Part shown: piece after piece, positions 17,915-27,108 of the stretch | How the letters are laid out: each line of letters begins with the position of its first letter | Numbering within the stretch: position 1 is the first letter of the stretch | Source of the DNA: Haliscomenobacter sp. | Lineage (GTDB): Bacteria > Bacteroidota > Bacteroidia > Chitinophagales > Saprospiraceae | Assembly (NCBI GenBank): GCA_016707205.1 | Contig: JADJHZ010000002.1 | Location: 186,001 to 250,000 of the forward strand | Direction of reading: 5' to 3' | Length of the DNA stretch: 64,000 bases | Position numbers and translations under genes: made by a program | Notes under the pieces: model-generated | Told to the model about the DNA's origin: nothing | The model's database searches: none | The model's input: only the letters and a program-made list of their open reading frames with translations

Positions 17915-19030
17915 TTAGTTGCTGAGCATTACCGGCATGACCAGCATCAGAATATCTTCGCCCGGGGTTTCTTCCGAAGGAAGGAGGATACCTGCCCGGG
18001 TAGGCGTCGATAATTCAATACGCACCTCATCCGACTCCAGCACGGTTAACATTTCGATGAGGAACTTGGCATTGAACCCAATCGTTAGCGGCGTTCCTTC
18101 GTAGGTGCAGGCCAGTTGTTCCGTGGCTTCATTGGAAAAGTCCAGATCCTGAGCGGAAACGGTCAGGCTGCCGTTAGTGATGTTCAAAATGACCTGATTG
18201 GTCGTTTTGTTGGCGTAAATAGCGATCCGCTTCAACGAGTTCTGGAGATCCGTTCGGGTAATCGTCAGCAAATTGGGGTTGTCTACCGGAATAACGGCGT
18301 TGTAATCCGGATAGCGCGCGTCGATCAGCCGGCACACCAACTGGGTATTGCCAAAAGCAAAAAAGGCGTTGGATTTGTTAAACGACATGCTGACCGGCTC
18401 CCCGGAGCCCAACACATTCTTGAGCAAGTTGAGGGCCTTCTTGGGCACGATGAAGCTGGTACTCACTTCGCTGGTCAGCTCTTTATACGTGAAGCGGACC
18501 AGTTTGTGCGCGTCGGTAGCCACCATGGTCAGCTTGCTGAAATCTAGCTGAAAATAAACGCCCATCATGGCAGGCCTGAGTTCGTCGTTGCTGGTGGCAA
18601 AAAGGGTACGGGTGACCCCTTGGGTCAATACGGCGGGAGGGATCTCGATCTTATCCACGGCATCCGGTTCGGGAATTGCTGGAAAATCTTCTCCGTTCTC
18701 CCCGGCAAGCCGGTACTTTCCATAAGCGGAAGTGATTTCGATTCCAAAGTTTTTGGGATCGATGGAAAAGGTGATCGGCTGTTGAGGAAGCGCCTTCAGC
18801 GTATCCAGCAAGATCTTGGCAGGCACGGCCACCGTGCCGTCCGTATCCGCCATCACCTCCATGGAGGTAATAATAGAGGTTTCCAGATCGGAGGCGGCGA
18901 TGGTCAGGGTATTGTCCTGAATGGTAAACAGGAAATCTTCCAGGATGGGCAACACGGGATTGGAGCCGATAGAACCTGCGGCCACCTGAAGATGTTTAAG
19001 CAACTCAGAAGAGGATACGCTAAATTTCAT
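17915..19030 (-). CDS. dnaN: DNA polymerase III subunit beta (sliding clamp)
   Basis: 371 residues with the three-domain clamp architecture: start MKFSVSSSELLKHLQVAAGSI, then LPILEDFLF, ALPQQPITF, YRLAGENGEDFPAIPE. Domain 2 carries FATSNDELRPAMMGVYF and ATDAHKLVRFTYKEL, and domain 3 ends with SEETPGEDILMLVMPVML. It forms the dimeric ring that tethers the replicative polymerase to DNA. Here it heads a minus-strand run with a lipoprotein gene, nadD and porZ and is not next to dnaA. Confidence 0.97.
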   Translation of the reverse strand: MKFSVSSSELLKHLQVAAGSIGSNPVLPILEDFLFTIQDNTLTIAASDLETSIITSMEVMADTDGTVAVPAKILLDTLKALPQQPITFSIDPKNFGIEITSAYGKYRLAGENGEDFPAIPEPDAVDKIEIPPAVLTQGVTRTLFATSNDELRPAMMGVYFQLDFSKLTMVATDAHKLVRFTYKELTSEVSTSFIVPKKALNLLKNVLGSGEPVSMSFNKSNAFFAFGNTQLVCRLIDARYPDYNAVIPVDNPNLLTITRTDLQNSLKRIAIYANKTTNQVILNITNGSLTVSAQDLDFSNEATEQLACTYEGTPLTIGFNAKFLIEMLTVLESDEVRIELSTPTRAGILLPSEETPGEDILMLVMPVMLSN

Positions 19031-19192
19031 AGATCTTCACTATTTTGGCGGGATTGTATTTGTATAACGGAAAGCTACAAAATTACGCTAAAGCCCTCAT
19101 TATTCCGCAGGAAAAATTGAACAACCTGTGGAAAAGCCGCGCAAACCGCTTCCCATTCATCCGCTTGGACTAAACCGCTTTCAGGAACGCAC

Positions 19193-20038
19193 ATGATTCA
19201 AATTGGAAAATACCATATTCTCCGGGTACTCCGGCTAACCAGGCCGGGCGCCTATCTGGGAGATCAGGCAGGAAACGAGGTCCTGCTCCCCTCCAGCAGC
19301 ATACCGGAAGGCTTGCAGGTGAACGGATCTATCCGGGTTTTTATTTACAGAGACGGAGAAGAGCGGCTAATCGCCACCACCAGGGACCCGCTCATTGCCC
19401 TTCATCAGTTTGCCTACCTGCGAGTCAACGACGTAAGCGCGCATGGCGCTTTCCTGGATTGGGGACTGGAAAAAGAGCTCTTCGTTCCTTTTCGCGAACA
19501 GCCCCATGGAATGGAAAAAGGCCATTTCTACTGGGTGTATTTGTACAAGGACGAAACGACCGACCGCCTCGTTGCCTCCGCCAGGGTCAAGCGGTTTCTC
19601 CAAAACGAAACCCTCTCCGTCCAGGAAGGCGACGAAGTGGACGTATGGGCATGGGAACCATCTCCGCTCGGGATGAAGGTCATTATCAATCAGCAGCACG
19701 CCGGACTGATTTACCAGAGCGAGCTCTTCAGCCCGTTTCCGCCGGGAGAACACCGGAAAGGGTATATTTCCTGCATCCGCCCCGGCAACAAGATCGATAT
19801 TCAGCTTCGAAAACCGGGCTATGCTTCCATAGAAGACGAAGCGGCCAGACTCCTGGAGGAGATCCGGGCAAAACGCGGTTTTTTGCCCCTCTCCGATCAC
19901 AGTTCGCCGGAAGATATCCAGCGCCAGTTAAGCATGAGCAAAAAATCCTTCAAAAAAGCCGTCGGATTGCTATATAAACAACAACGGATCCGGCTCGCCC
20001 CGGAAGGAATATATCTGACGGAAACCAAAATCAAATGA
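19193..20038 (+). CDS. cvfB: CvfB-like S1-domain RNA-binding protein
   Basis: 281 residues arranged as three S1-type beta barrels plus a C-terminal winged helix, as in Staphylococcus CvfB and Bacillus YitL. Visible S1 signatures are AYLRVNDVSAHGAFLDWGLEKELFVPF (about 75-101) and a third barrel around RKGYISCIRPGNKIDIQL. The winged helix is SPEDIQRQLSMSKKSFKKAVGLLYKQQRI. The family influences mRNA stability and virulence-factor expression in Firmicutes; the role in Bacteroidota is unclear. It overlaps the downstream M16 gene by 4 nt (ATGA). Confidence 0.9.
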   Translation: MIQIGKYHILRVLRLTRPGAYLGDQAGNEVLLPSSSIPEGLQVNGSIRVFIYRDGEERLIATTRDPLIALHQFAYLRVNDVSAHGAFLDWGLEKELFVPFREQPHGMEKGHFYWVYLYKDETTDRLVASARVKRFLQNETLSVQEGDEVDVWAWEPSPLGMKVIINQQHAGLIYQSELFSPFPPGEHRKGYISCIRPGNKIDIQLRKPGYASIEDEAARLLEEIRAKRGFLPLSDHSSPEDIQRQLSMSKKSFKKAVGLLYKQQRIRLAPEGIYLTETKIK

Positions 20039-21306
20039 TCAAAAGAAACCGGCCTCCCCGCATTGCTCCAATCCGGGCAATCGATACGCCTCAGGTGGAG
20101 GTCCTGCATCTCGACAATGGGGTTCCGCTCTATTTTTCCGATATGGGAACCCAGGAAGTGCTGCGTATCGAAGCGGTATTTCGCGCGGGAAGGCCCTACG
20201 AAACCAAGCCCCTCTCCGCCATGGCCACGGCTTCCCAAATCAGGGAAGGGTCAAAAACCCGCGCCTCTGCGGAAATTGCCGAAACGTTTGACTACTACGG
20301 ATGCGAATTCAGCAGCCCCTTTCACATGGATACGGCCAATTTTTCGCTGGTCGCTTTAAACAAACACCTGGGCGCCGTTTTGCCCCTTATGGGGGAAATC
20401 CTTTCCGAACCGGCATTCCCGGAAAAGGAACTGGATCATTTCATCAAACGAAACCAGCAAAAGCTGCTGGTAGACCTGAGCCAAAACGACGTCATCGCCT
20501 ACCGGCACATTACCGAAAAGATCTTTGGCGCCAGCCATCCATACGGTTACAACAGCCAGCCTGAGATGTATGCAGCCCTTGAGGTTGCCGACCTTCACCG
20601 CCACTTTGAACGCACCTTTACCACCGGCAATTGCCTGCTCTTTGCCTCAGGCCACGTGCGCCAGGAAGCGATAACGCAAATTAACCGCTACCTGGGCCAA
20701 GCCATTCGGAAAGGCCCCGCCGTGCCGCCCTCTTTTTCCATACAGGAAACCGTCCCGGAAAAAGCGCGCATTTCGCGACCCAAAACCCTGCAAACAGCCA
20801 TTCGCATCGGCAGGAGGCTTTTCCCCCGGACCCACCCCGACTTTCCAGGCATGTACGTGGCCAATGCCGTTCTTGGAGGGTATTTCGGTTCCAGGCTCAT
20901 GTCCAGCATCCGGGAAGAAAAAGGCTACACCTACAGCATTTATTCCTCCCTGGAAACCCTTTGCTTCGACGGTTTTTTCTACATCGCTACCGAAACCGGC
21001 AACGACGTGGTCCAGGAAACCCTGGACCTTATCTACCAGGAGATCCAGTCCCTGCAAGACCGCCTGATTTCCGTAAAGGAACTGAATATGGCCAAAAGCT
21101 ACCTCATGGGGGCTTTTCTGACCGATGTGGACGGGCCGTTCAACACCATGGATCTCGTACGCTCCCTGGCGGGCGATCAACTTCCCGTTTCTTTCTTCCA
21201 GGATACCGTTCGCGCCGTCCAGGAGATCACTCCAGAGGAAATAAGATCGCTCGCCCAGCGTTATTTTTCCAGAGAGGCCTTTTGGGAAACCATCGTTGGG
21301 CCCTGA
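20035..21306 (+). CDS. M16-family peptidase-like protein lacking the zinc motif
   Basis: 423 residues with the two M16 halves. The N-terminal half keeps the G-x-Y-x-T-K-x-x-L context, but where active enzymes carry HxxEH it reads SAMATASQIREGSKT (about 61-75), so no inverted zinc motif is present. The C-terminal half has the conserved GGYFGSRLMSSIREEKGYTYS segment with the Arg/Tyr pair important for substrate binding. It is therefore like the non-catalytic subunits of M16B heterodimers (mitochondrial MPP-alpha type), but no catalytic partner is adjacent. It begins within the cvfB stop and is probably translationally coupled. Confidence 0.88.
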   Translation: MIKRNRPPRIAPIRAIDTPQVEVLHLDNGVPLYFSDMGTQEVLRIEAVFRAGRPYETKPLSAMATASQIREGSKTRASAEIAETFDYYGCEFSSPFHMDTANFSLVALNKHLGAVLPLMGEILSEPAFPEKELDHFIKRNQQKLLVDLSQNDVIAYRHITEKIFGASHPYGYNSQPEMYAALEVADLHRHFERTFTTGNCLLFASGHVRQEAITQINRYLGQAIRKGPAVPPSFSIQETVPEKARISRPKTLQTAIRIGRRLFPRTHPDFPGMYVANAVLGGYFGSRLMSSIREEKGYTYSIYSSLETLCFDGFFYIATETGNDVVQETLDLIYQEIQSLQDRLISVKELNMAKSYLMGAFLTDVDGPFNTMDLVRSLAGDQLPVSFFQDTVRAVQEITPEEIRSLAQRYFSREAFWETIVGP

Positions 21307-21308
21307 AA

Positions 21309-21337
21309 CCCGGGGATTTTCCCGGGGATTTTTTTAC
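21309..21337 (+). terminator. Rho-independent terminator after the M16 gene
   Basis: CCCGGGG, loop ATTTT, CCCGGGG, then ATTTTTTTAC starting 2 nt after the stop codon. CCCGGG is self-complementary, giving a compact 6-bp GC stem followed by a T-tract. Confidence 0.7.
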
Positions 21338-21362
21338 TTTCAAAGAAATGTGGAAATCTCGC

Positions 21363-21370
21363 TAAATTTG
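21363..21370 (+). promoter_or_regulatory. -7 promoter element TAAATTTG upstream of mreB
   Basis: An exact TAnnTTTG match located 100 nt before the mreB start and after the preceding terminator. A clear TTG at the expected -33 distance is lacking. Confidence 0.5.
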
Positions 21371-21470
21371 CATTGCTTTGCGGCGAAAACGCTTGTTTTT
21401 AAGTGGTTTTTGTTTCCAAGGAAACAATACATTCGGGGCGGGAATTTTGTGAATCAGGTAAAGGAGATTA

Positions 21471-22502
21471 ATGAAACTCTTCAATTTTTTTAAGCAGGAA
21501 CTAGCTATTGACCTGGGAACAGCGAATACGCTGATCATCCAGGACGATAAAATTGTTGTCGACGAACCATCCATCGTAGCCATTGACCGCAGAACCGGGC
21601 AAACCATTGCCGTTGGGCGAAAAGCGATGATGATGCACGAAAAAACGCACGAAGATATCAAAACCGTGCGCCCCCTCAAAGACGGCGTGATTGCCGACTT
21701 TCAGGCAGCAGAGAGCATGATCGAGGGGTTGATCAGCATGATTGGCGCCCGCCGTCGTTTTTTCTCCCATATGAAGATGGTCATCTGTATCCCTTCTGGC
21801 ATCACGGAAGTGGAAAAACGCGCCGTTTTTGATTCGGCCGACCATGTGGATTCCAAAGAAACCTACCTGATCCACGAGCCCATGGCTGCCGCTTTGGGCA
21901 TCGGCCTGGATGTGGAAGAGCCTGAGGGAAACATGGTCATCGATATTGGCGGAGGGACCACCGAGATCGCCGTCATCGCCCTCTCCGGCATCGTCTGTGA
22001 TCAATCTATCCGGATTGCCGGCGACGAACTGACAAGCGACATTGTCAGCTACATGAAACGCCAACACAATATCCTCATTGGAGAACGCACCGCTGAACAG
22101 ATCAAAATTCTCGTAGGCTCCGCATTGCACGAACTCGAGAACCCTCCGGAAGATGCCGCCATCAATGGCCGGGATCTGATGACGGGTATTCCCAAGCAGA
22201 TCAAGGTTTCCTACCGGGAAATCGCTCATGCGCTGGATAAGTCGATTTCCAAAATTGAGGATGCTGTTTTGAAAGCCCTTGAATCTACGCCGCCGGAACT
22301 TGCTTCCGATATCTACCGTACCGGATTATACCTCACCGGGGGTGGGGCTTTATTGCGCGGGCTCGACAAACGGCTTGCGATGAAGACCAAGCTGAATGTG
22401 CATGTTGCGGAAGATCCGCTGCGCGCCGTCGTTCGCGGAACGGGGATTGCATTAAAAAATACCGATCGGTTTTCTTTCCTGATTGACCGAAAGAGCGTTT
22501 AA
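21471..22502 (+). CDS. mreB: Rod shape-determining actin homologue MreB
   Basis: 343 residues with the actin-fold ATPase motifs: phosphate 1 IDLGTANTLI, connect/phosphate 2 MVIDIGGGTTEIAVIALSG, and adenosine YLTGGGALLRGL. An internal IHEPMAAALGIGLDV segment is also typical. It forms membrane-associated filaments guiding lateral peptidoglycan synthesis. It leads mreB-mreC-mreD-mrdA. The start at 21471 is preceded by AAGGAG. Confidence 0.97.
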   Translation: MKLFNFFKQELAIDLGTANTLIIQDDKIVVDEPSIVAIDRRTGQTIAVGRKAMMMHEKTHEDIKTVRPLKDGVIADFQAAESMIEGLISMIGARRRFFSHMKMVICIPSGITEVEKRAVFDSADHVDSKETYLIHEPMAAALGIGLDVEEPEGNMVIDIGGGTTEIAVIALSGIVCDQSIRIAGDELTSDIVSYMKRQHNILIGERTAEQIKILVGSALHELENPPEDAAINGRDLMTGIPKQIKVSYREIAHALDKSISKIEDAVLKALESTPPELASDIYRTGLYLTGGGALLRGLDKRLAMKTKLNVHVAEDPLRAVVRGTGIALKNTDRFSFLIDRKSV

Positions 22503-22656
22503 CGAAATGCCCGGGGCGCCAAACCCGTGAATTGGATGCCCCCTGCATATTTACTGCGCTGGAACTTATTTTCCCTGGAATTGCGCCGGTTGTACCTGCA
22601 TAGGGGCCAGCTCCGCTTTCCTGTATAGGGCCACCTTAAGATAAACGTGCCCGTTT

Positions 22657-23499
22657 ATGTTTGGTTTGCTTCGCTTGCTGGCCAGGTTTGGCGCTGTTTT
22701 CCTGTTTCTGTTCCTGGAAGGGATCTGCATGTACCTTATTGTCCGGTTTAACGAAAACCAGAAAGCCATCTTTGCCAGTTCCGCCAGCTATTTTTCGGGC
22801 GCAATCCTGAACCAATATCAAAAAGTGACCCGGTATGCCCGCCTGGAAAAGCAAGTCGAAACCATGCAAAAGGAAGTTGCCCGGCTGGAGAACGAAAGCT
22901 GGAAAATGTACTACCTCGGCCAGACGAAAACCGACACGGCCAAGATGCGCATCGACACCCTTGGCTTAGTTCCCATGTACTCGGTTGTCGAAGCCCAGGT
23001 GATCAACAACTCGGTAAGCGGCGCAAAAAACATGCTCACCATCAACCGGGGAAGGAAGCACGGCGTTTTCCCTCCGATGGGCGTGATCACGTCAAACGGC
23101 ATCGTCGGAATCGTACGGCACTCCACCGAACATTTCTCCTCTGTCCTGTCGGTGTTGAATACCCAAACCCGGATCAGCGCTTCGGTGAAAGGCAAAGGGT
23201 ATTTCGGGTCCCTGGTCTGGAAAGGGAGCGATCCCCGGCACGCCTGGCTTCTGGATGTACCCAAGCACAATCCGGTGCATCCTGGAGACACGATCGAGAC
23301 CAGCGGGTTCTCGACGCTCTTCCCTAAAGGAGTGCTCGTTGGAGTCGTTCGCAAAAGATGGGTACCTTCAGGGGAAAGCAATTATCTGATCCAAGTGGAA
23401 TTATCCGCCGACCTGACGCACGTCAATCAGGTGTACGTCGTCAAAAACCTGTTCAAAAAAGAATTTGATCAACTGGAACAGCTATCCGCCAATGAATAA
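22657..23499 (+). CDS. mreC: Rod shape-determining protein MreC
   Basis: 280 residues: an N-terminal transmembrane helix (about 10-29), a coiled-coil (about 58-80, LEKQVETMQKEVARLENE), then the beta-rich MreC domain (NRGRKHGVFPPMGVITSNGIVGIV...; SGFSTLFPKGVLVGVV). It is the periplasmic scaffold linking MreB to PBP2. Its stop overlaps the mreD start by 8 nt. 154 nt without a clear promoter separate it from mreB. Confidence 0.95.
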   Translation: MFGLLRLLARFGAVFLFLFLEGICMYLIVRFNENQKAIFASSASYFSGAILNQYQKVTRYARLEKQVETMQKEVARLENESWKMYYLGQTKTDTAKMRIDTLGLVPMYSVVEAQVINNSVSGAKNMLTINRGRKHGVFPPMGVITSNGIVGIVRHSTEHFSSVLSVLNTQTRISASVKGKGYFGSLVWKGSDPRHAWLLDVPKHNPVHPGDTIETSGFSTLFPKGVLVGVVRKRWVPSGESNYLIQVELSADLTHVNQVYVVKNLFKKEFDQLEQLSANE

Positions 23500-24013
23500 T
23501 CCGATCATCCGGCAAGGCCTGCGGCTGCTGTTTTTTCTGTTGTTCCAGGTCCTCCTGCTCAAGCAGATCCCCCTTGGCCCCATCGGCCCTTTCTATGCCG
23601 ACGCTTTTGTCTACCCGCTCTTCCTCCTGCTGCTTCCGCAACGGACCTCTCTGGAACTTCTTCTTCTTTTGGGATTTGGAATCGGATTATTCGTCGATAT
23701 GTTCTATGACTCCTGGGGGGTACACGCCAGCGCTTCGGTGTTTCTGGCGTTTATCCGGCCGGGGATGCTGCGGCGGCTGGAGCCCAAAGGAGGCTATAAT
23801 TTGAACTACGGCCTGACGATCCAGCGTTTTTCCTTAACCTGGTTTTTGCGTTACGCTGCAATCATGATGCTATTTTACCTCGGTTTTTATTACTCCATGC
23901 AGGTATTTTCTCCGGTCTTTTTTCTGGAGATTGTCGCTAAAACAGCGCTAAGCTTTGTGACATCCCTATTTTTTATATTAATTTTAATGCTGATTTTCAA
24001 CCCATTGGATTGA
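23492..24013 (+). CDS. mreD: Rod shape-determining protein MreD
   Basis: 173 residues, five to six transmembrane helices, beginning MNNPIIRQGLRLLFFLLFQV. The GLFVDMFYDSWGVHASASVFLAF segment matches the small MreD family. The ATG at 23492 overlaps the mreC stop (ATGAATAA) and is favoured over an upstream in-frame ATG at 23465. It is part of the elongasome with MreC and PBP2. Confidence 0.88.
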   Translation: MNNPIIRQGLRLLFFLLFQVLLLKQIPLGPIGPFYADAFVYPLFLLLLPQRTSLELLLLLGFGIGLFVDMFYDSWGVHASASVFLAFIRPGMLRRLEPKGGYNLNYGLTIQRFSLTWFLRYAAIMMLFYLGFYYSMQVFSPVFFLEIVAKTALSFVTSLFFILILMLIFNPLD

Positions 24014-24038
24014 ACGCCAACCAAAGCGACACTCGATT

Positions 24039-25889
24039 ATGGAGGCAAAAAGCAGCCGGTTAACGTATATCCAGACGCTCTTTTTTGTTGCTGCCCTCGT
24101 CCTGGTGGGAAAAGCAATGCACCTTCAATTATTGGACCCTTCCTTCCGAAAAGAAGCCGACGCCGTAGCCATTGAGAACTACACCAAATACCCTTCCAGA
24201 GGGATGATTTACGATCGCAATGGGAAGCTGCTGGTTCACAACAATCCCATGTACGATCTCCTGGTGACCTACAACCAGATTGATCCGGATATGGATACGA
24301 CGCTGTTTTGCCGGCTGCTTCGTATTGACCGGGATTATTTCATTAAAGCTTTGCAGAAAGATTGGCGCAGCGGCCGGTTTTCGAAGTCGGTTCCTTTTGT
24401 TTTTTTGAGCAAAATCTCTGCAGCCACTTTTGCCCGGTTCCAGGAATATCTTTACCGGTTCCCGGGTTTTGAGATCCAGCTTCGAAATGCCCGGGAGTAC
24501 CCACTCCCGGTAGCCGCCCACCTCCTGGGATATATCCGCGAAGTAAACAAAAACGAAGTGGACGGCCAGCCTGAACTCTACACACCCGGCGACTACATTG
24601 GCGCCAATGGTTTGGAGTATTCCTATGAGAACGAACTCCGGGGCCAAAAAGGGTTCAGTATTGTGCTGAAAGACAATCTGGGAAGGATCGTCGGCCCTTA
24701 CCGCCAAGGCCATCAGGACTCCAAAGCGGAATCGGGGCTCGATCTGCTGACCTCCATAGACCTGCCCTTGCAGGAATATGGCGAACAGCTCATGCGCAAC
24801 AAACGCGGCGGCATTGTCGCCATCGACCCTAAAACCGGAGGGATTCTTGCGTTCATCAGCACTCCAACCTACGACCCCAACGAACTCACTATAACCAATA
24901 ATACCCGGGGCGATTCCTACGGAAAGCTGGTTCAAGACCCGCACAAGCCCCTGTTCAACCGGGCAATTATGGCCCAATACCCCCCCGGGTCCCTTTTCAA
25001 ACCCATTCTGTCCCTTATCGCGATGCAAATGGGCGTTCTGAGTCCCGACAGAACCATCCGCTGCGGAGGGGCATACTTCTCTGGCGGCCAACGCCTTACC
25101 GGATGCCATGGCCACCCAACCTGCACCAGCGTTTCCATGGCCATTCAGCACTCTTGCAACGCCTACTTCGTCACCGTCTTCCGGGACGTCGTCGATAAAT
25201 ATGGATTTTATAAACCTCAGCCTGGCTTGGATACGCTCCATGCCTACCTCCAAAAATTCGGGCTCGGACAGAAACTGGGCGTTGATTTTCCAGGGGAAAA
25301 GTCCGGCAATTTCCCTGCTTCTTCCTTCTTCGACAAATGGTATAAGGAAGACAAATGGAACTCCGTCTGGATACGCTCTCTTGGAATCGGACAAGGAGAA
25401 GCGCTCGCAACGAATATTCAGTTGGCCAACGCAGCCGCAGCGATTGCTAACAGGGGCTGGTATATTACCCCCCACTTCGTTGCCGGCTACCGGAACAGCA
25501 ACCGGAAGGTAGATCCCAAATACACGCAAAAACACTTAACGGGAATCGATCCGGTGTATTTTGGACCTGTGGTGGATGGCATGGCAGGAGCGGTGAATGC
25601 CGGTACCGCCCGCCGGGCAAGTATCCCGGAAATTCAAGTCTGTGGGAAAACCGGAACCGCAGAAAACCCCCACGGCGAGGATCACTCGATTTTCTTTTGC
25701 TTCGCCCCTAAGGAAAATCCCCGAATCGCCATGGCGGTCTACATCGAAAATGCAGGGTTTGGGGGCACCTATGCTACACCCATCGCAGGGCTCATGATCG
25801 AAAAATTCCTCAAAGGCGAAATCCGCAGCGACGAGCGCAAGTATCTGGAAAAACGCATGCTCGAAGCAAATCTCTTGCACCTCAAGTAA
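24039..25889 (+). CDS. mrdA: Penicillin-binding protein 2 (elongasome transpeptidase)
   Basis: 616 residues: one N-terminal transmembrane helix (about 10-28), the pedestal/dimerisation domain with RGMIYDRNGKLLVHN, then the transpeptidase domain. Catalytic motifs: S318-L-F-K321 in YPPGSLFKP, S372-C-N374, and K537-T-G539 in CGKTGTAENPHGEDHSIF. It crosslinks peptidoglycan during cell elongation. It follows mreD by 25 nt. rodA, which usually follows in this cluster in Bacteroidota, is replaced by an unrelated gene. Confidence 0.96.
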   Translation: MEAKSSRLTYIQTLFFVAALVLVGKAMHLQLLDPSFRKEADAVAIENYTKYPSRGMIYDRNGKLLVHNNPMYDLLVTYNQIDPDMDTTLFCRLLRIDRDYFIKALQKDWRSGRFSKSVPFVFLSKISAATFARFQEYLYRFPGFEIQLRNAREYPLPVAAHLLGYIREVNKNEVDGQPELYTPGDYIGANGLEYSYENELRGQKGFSIVLKDNLGRIVGPYRQGHQDSKAESGLDLLTSIDLPLQEYGEQLMRNKRGGIVAIDPKTGGILAFISTPTYDPNELTITNNTRGDSYGKLVQDPHKPLFNRAIMAQYPPGSLFKPILSLIAMQMGVLSPDRTIRCGGAYFSGGQRLTGCHGHPTCTSVSMAIQHSCNAYFVTVFRDVVDKYGFYKPQPGLDTLHAYLQKFGLGQKLGVDFPGEKSGNFPASSFFDKWYKEDKWNSVWIRSLGIGQGEALATNIQLANAAAAIANRGWYITPHFVAGYRNSNRKVDPKYTQKHLTGIDPVYFGPVVDGMAGAVNAGTARRASIPEIQVCGKTGTAENPHGEDHSIFFCFAPKENPRIAMAVYIENAGFGGTYATPIAGLMIEKFLKGEIRSDERKYLEKRMLEANLLHLK

Positions 25890-25897
25890 AAAGATCT

Positions 25898-27094
25898 ATG
25901 ACTTTGATTACCGCCCGGAAAGGGTTGCTGATCCTTTTCGTTTTGGGCGTCCACCTCGCAGACGCTCAAAACGATACGATCTCCCGATTAAAATTGGTCT
26001 TTGCTGGCGACATCATGGGGCACGGACCCCAAATTGTAGCGGCAACCGTGGAGAAAGACAACGTCTTCGACTACACGCCTTGTTTTCAGTTTGTCGAACC
26101 GATCCTTAAAGACGCCGGCCTCGCAATCGGCAACCTGGAACTGACGCTTCCCGGAAAGCCTCCCTACACGGGATATCCCACCTTCCGGAGCCCCGATGAC
26201 CTCGCTCTTGCCCTCCGTTCGGCAGGCTTTAACTTCCTGGTCACCTCCAACAACCACTCGAATGACTCCGGGCTCAACGGGGTGACCAACACCATTAAAA
26301 CCATTCAGAATTACGGCTTCTATCAAACCGGCACGTTTCTGGACTCGCTTCACCGCGCCGCGCTGTATCCTTTGCTTGTCTATAAGGACCATTTTAAACT
26401 CGCATTTCTGAACTATACCTACGGCACCAACGGGCTTCCTACCCCGGCCCCCGCCGTTGTCAATCTGATCGACGAGAACGCCATCAAGGAAGACCTCCGG
26501 ATTGCAAAGGAACTCAACCCAGACTTTGTCGTGGTTATCTTCCACTGGGGGAATGAATACCAAATCAACGAGAGCGAATCGCAGCGCAAACTGGCCCAAA
26601 AAGCCTTTGAATGGGGCGCAGACCTCGTCATTGGCGCCCATCCGCACGTGGTGCAGCCCATAAAAACGATCAAGTTCAAACGGCCGGGGCAAGATTCCCT
26701 CACGGGGGTTGTGGCCTATTCCCTGGGCAATTTTATTTCCGCCCAAAAACAAACCTATACCGATCTCGGGCTTCTAGTCGAAGTAACCCTCGAAAAGCAC
26801 TTGCCGTCCAACGCAACCCGCCTGGCAGACCATGCCTATCTACCGGTTTTTCGGTATATCCATCGCGATGCGCAAGGGAAAAGCCAATATTACGCCCTAC
26901 CTGTTTCCGCCTTTGAAGCAGAAAAAGCCCTTCTCCCTCTGCCCATACCAGCAGCCACCCTTCAGCATATGCGCGTTACTGCAGAGGCTATTCGCAAGCA
27001 CCTGAATAAATTCGGGGGGAAAGAGCGGCGCGTCGGCCCTGAGATTTTCCCTTCCAAACCGAACCCCACCGCTGAACCTGCTTCCAATAACTAG
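25898..27094 (+). CDS. CapA/PgsA-like calcineurin-fold phosphoesterase
   Basis: 398 residues with an N-terminal signal peptide (LLILFVLGVHLADAQ). The PGA_cap domain is seen in KLVFAGDIMGHGPQI, IGNLELTLPG, VTSNNHSNDSG, FVVVIFHWGNEYQ, LVIGAHPHVVQPI and VAYSLGNFISAQ, which supply the metal-binding Asp, Glu, Asn and His residues of the metallophosphatase fold. CapA/PgsA acts in poly-gamma-glutamate capsule assembly in Bacillus; in Bacteroidota most homologues are uncharacterised. It begins 8 nt after mrdA, so it is probably cotranscribed with the elongasome genes. Confidence 0.9.
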   Translation: MTLITARKGLLILFVLGVHLADAQNDTISRLKLVFAGDIMGHGPQIVAATVEKDNVFDYTPCFQFVEPILKDAGLAIGNLELTLPGKPPYTGYPTFRSPDDLALALRSAGFNFLVTSNNHSNDSGLNGVTNTIKTIQNYGFYQTGTFLDSLHRAALYPLLVYKDHFKLAFLNYTYGTNGLPTPAPAVVNLIDENAIKEDLRIAKELNPDFVVVIFHWGNEYQINESESQRKLAQKAFEWGADLVIGAHPHVVQPIKTIKFKRPGQDSLTGVVAYSLGNFISAQKQTYTDLGLLVEVTLEKHLPSNATRLADHAYLPVFRYIHRDAQGKSQYYALPVSAFEAEKALLPLPIPAATLQHMRVTAEAIRKHLNKFGGKERRVGPEIFPSKPNPTAEPASNN

Positions 27095-27108
27095 CCCTAC
27101 ACCCGCTT

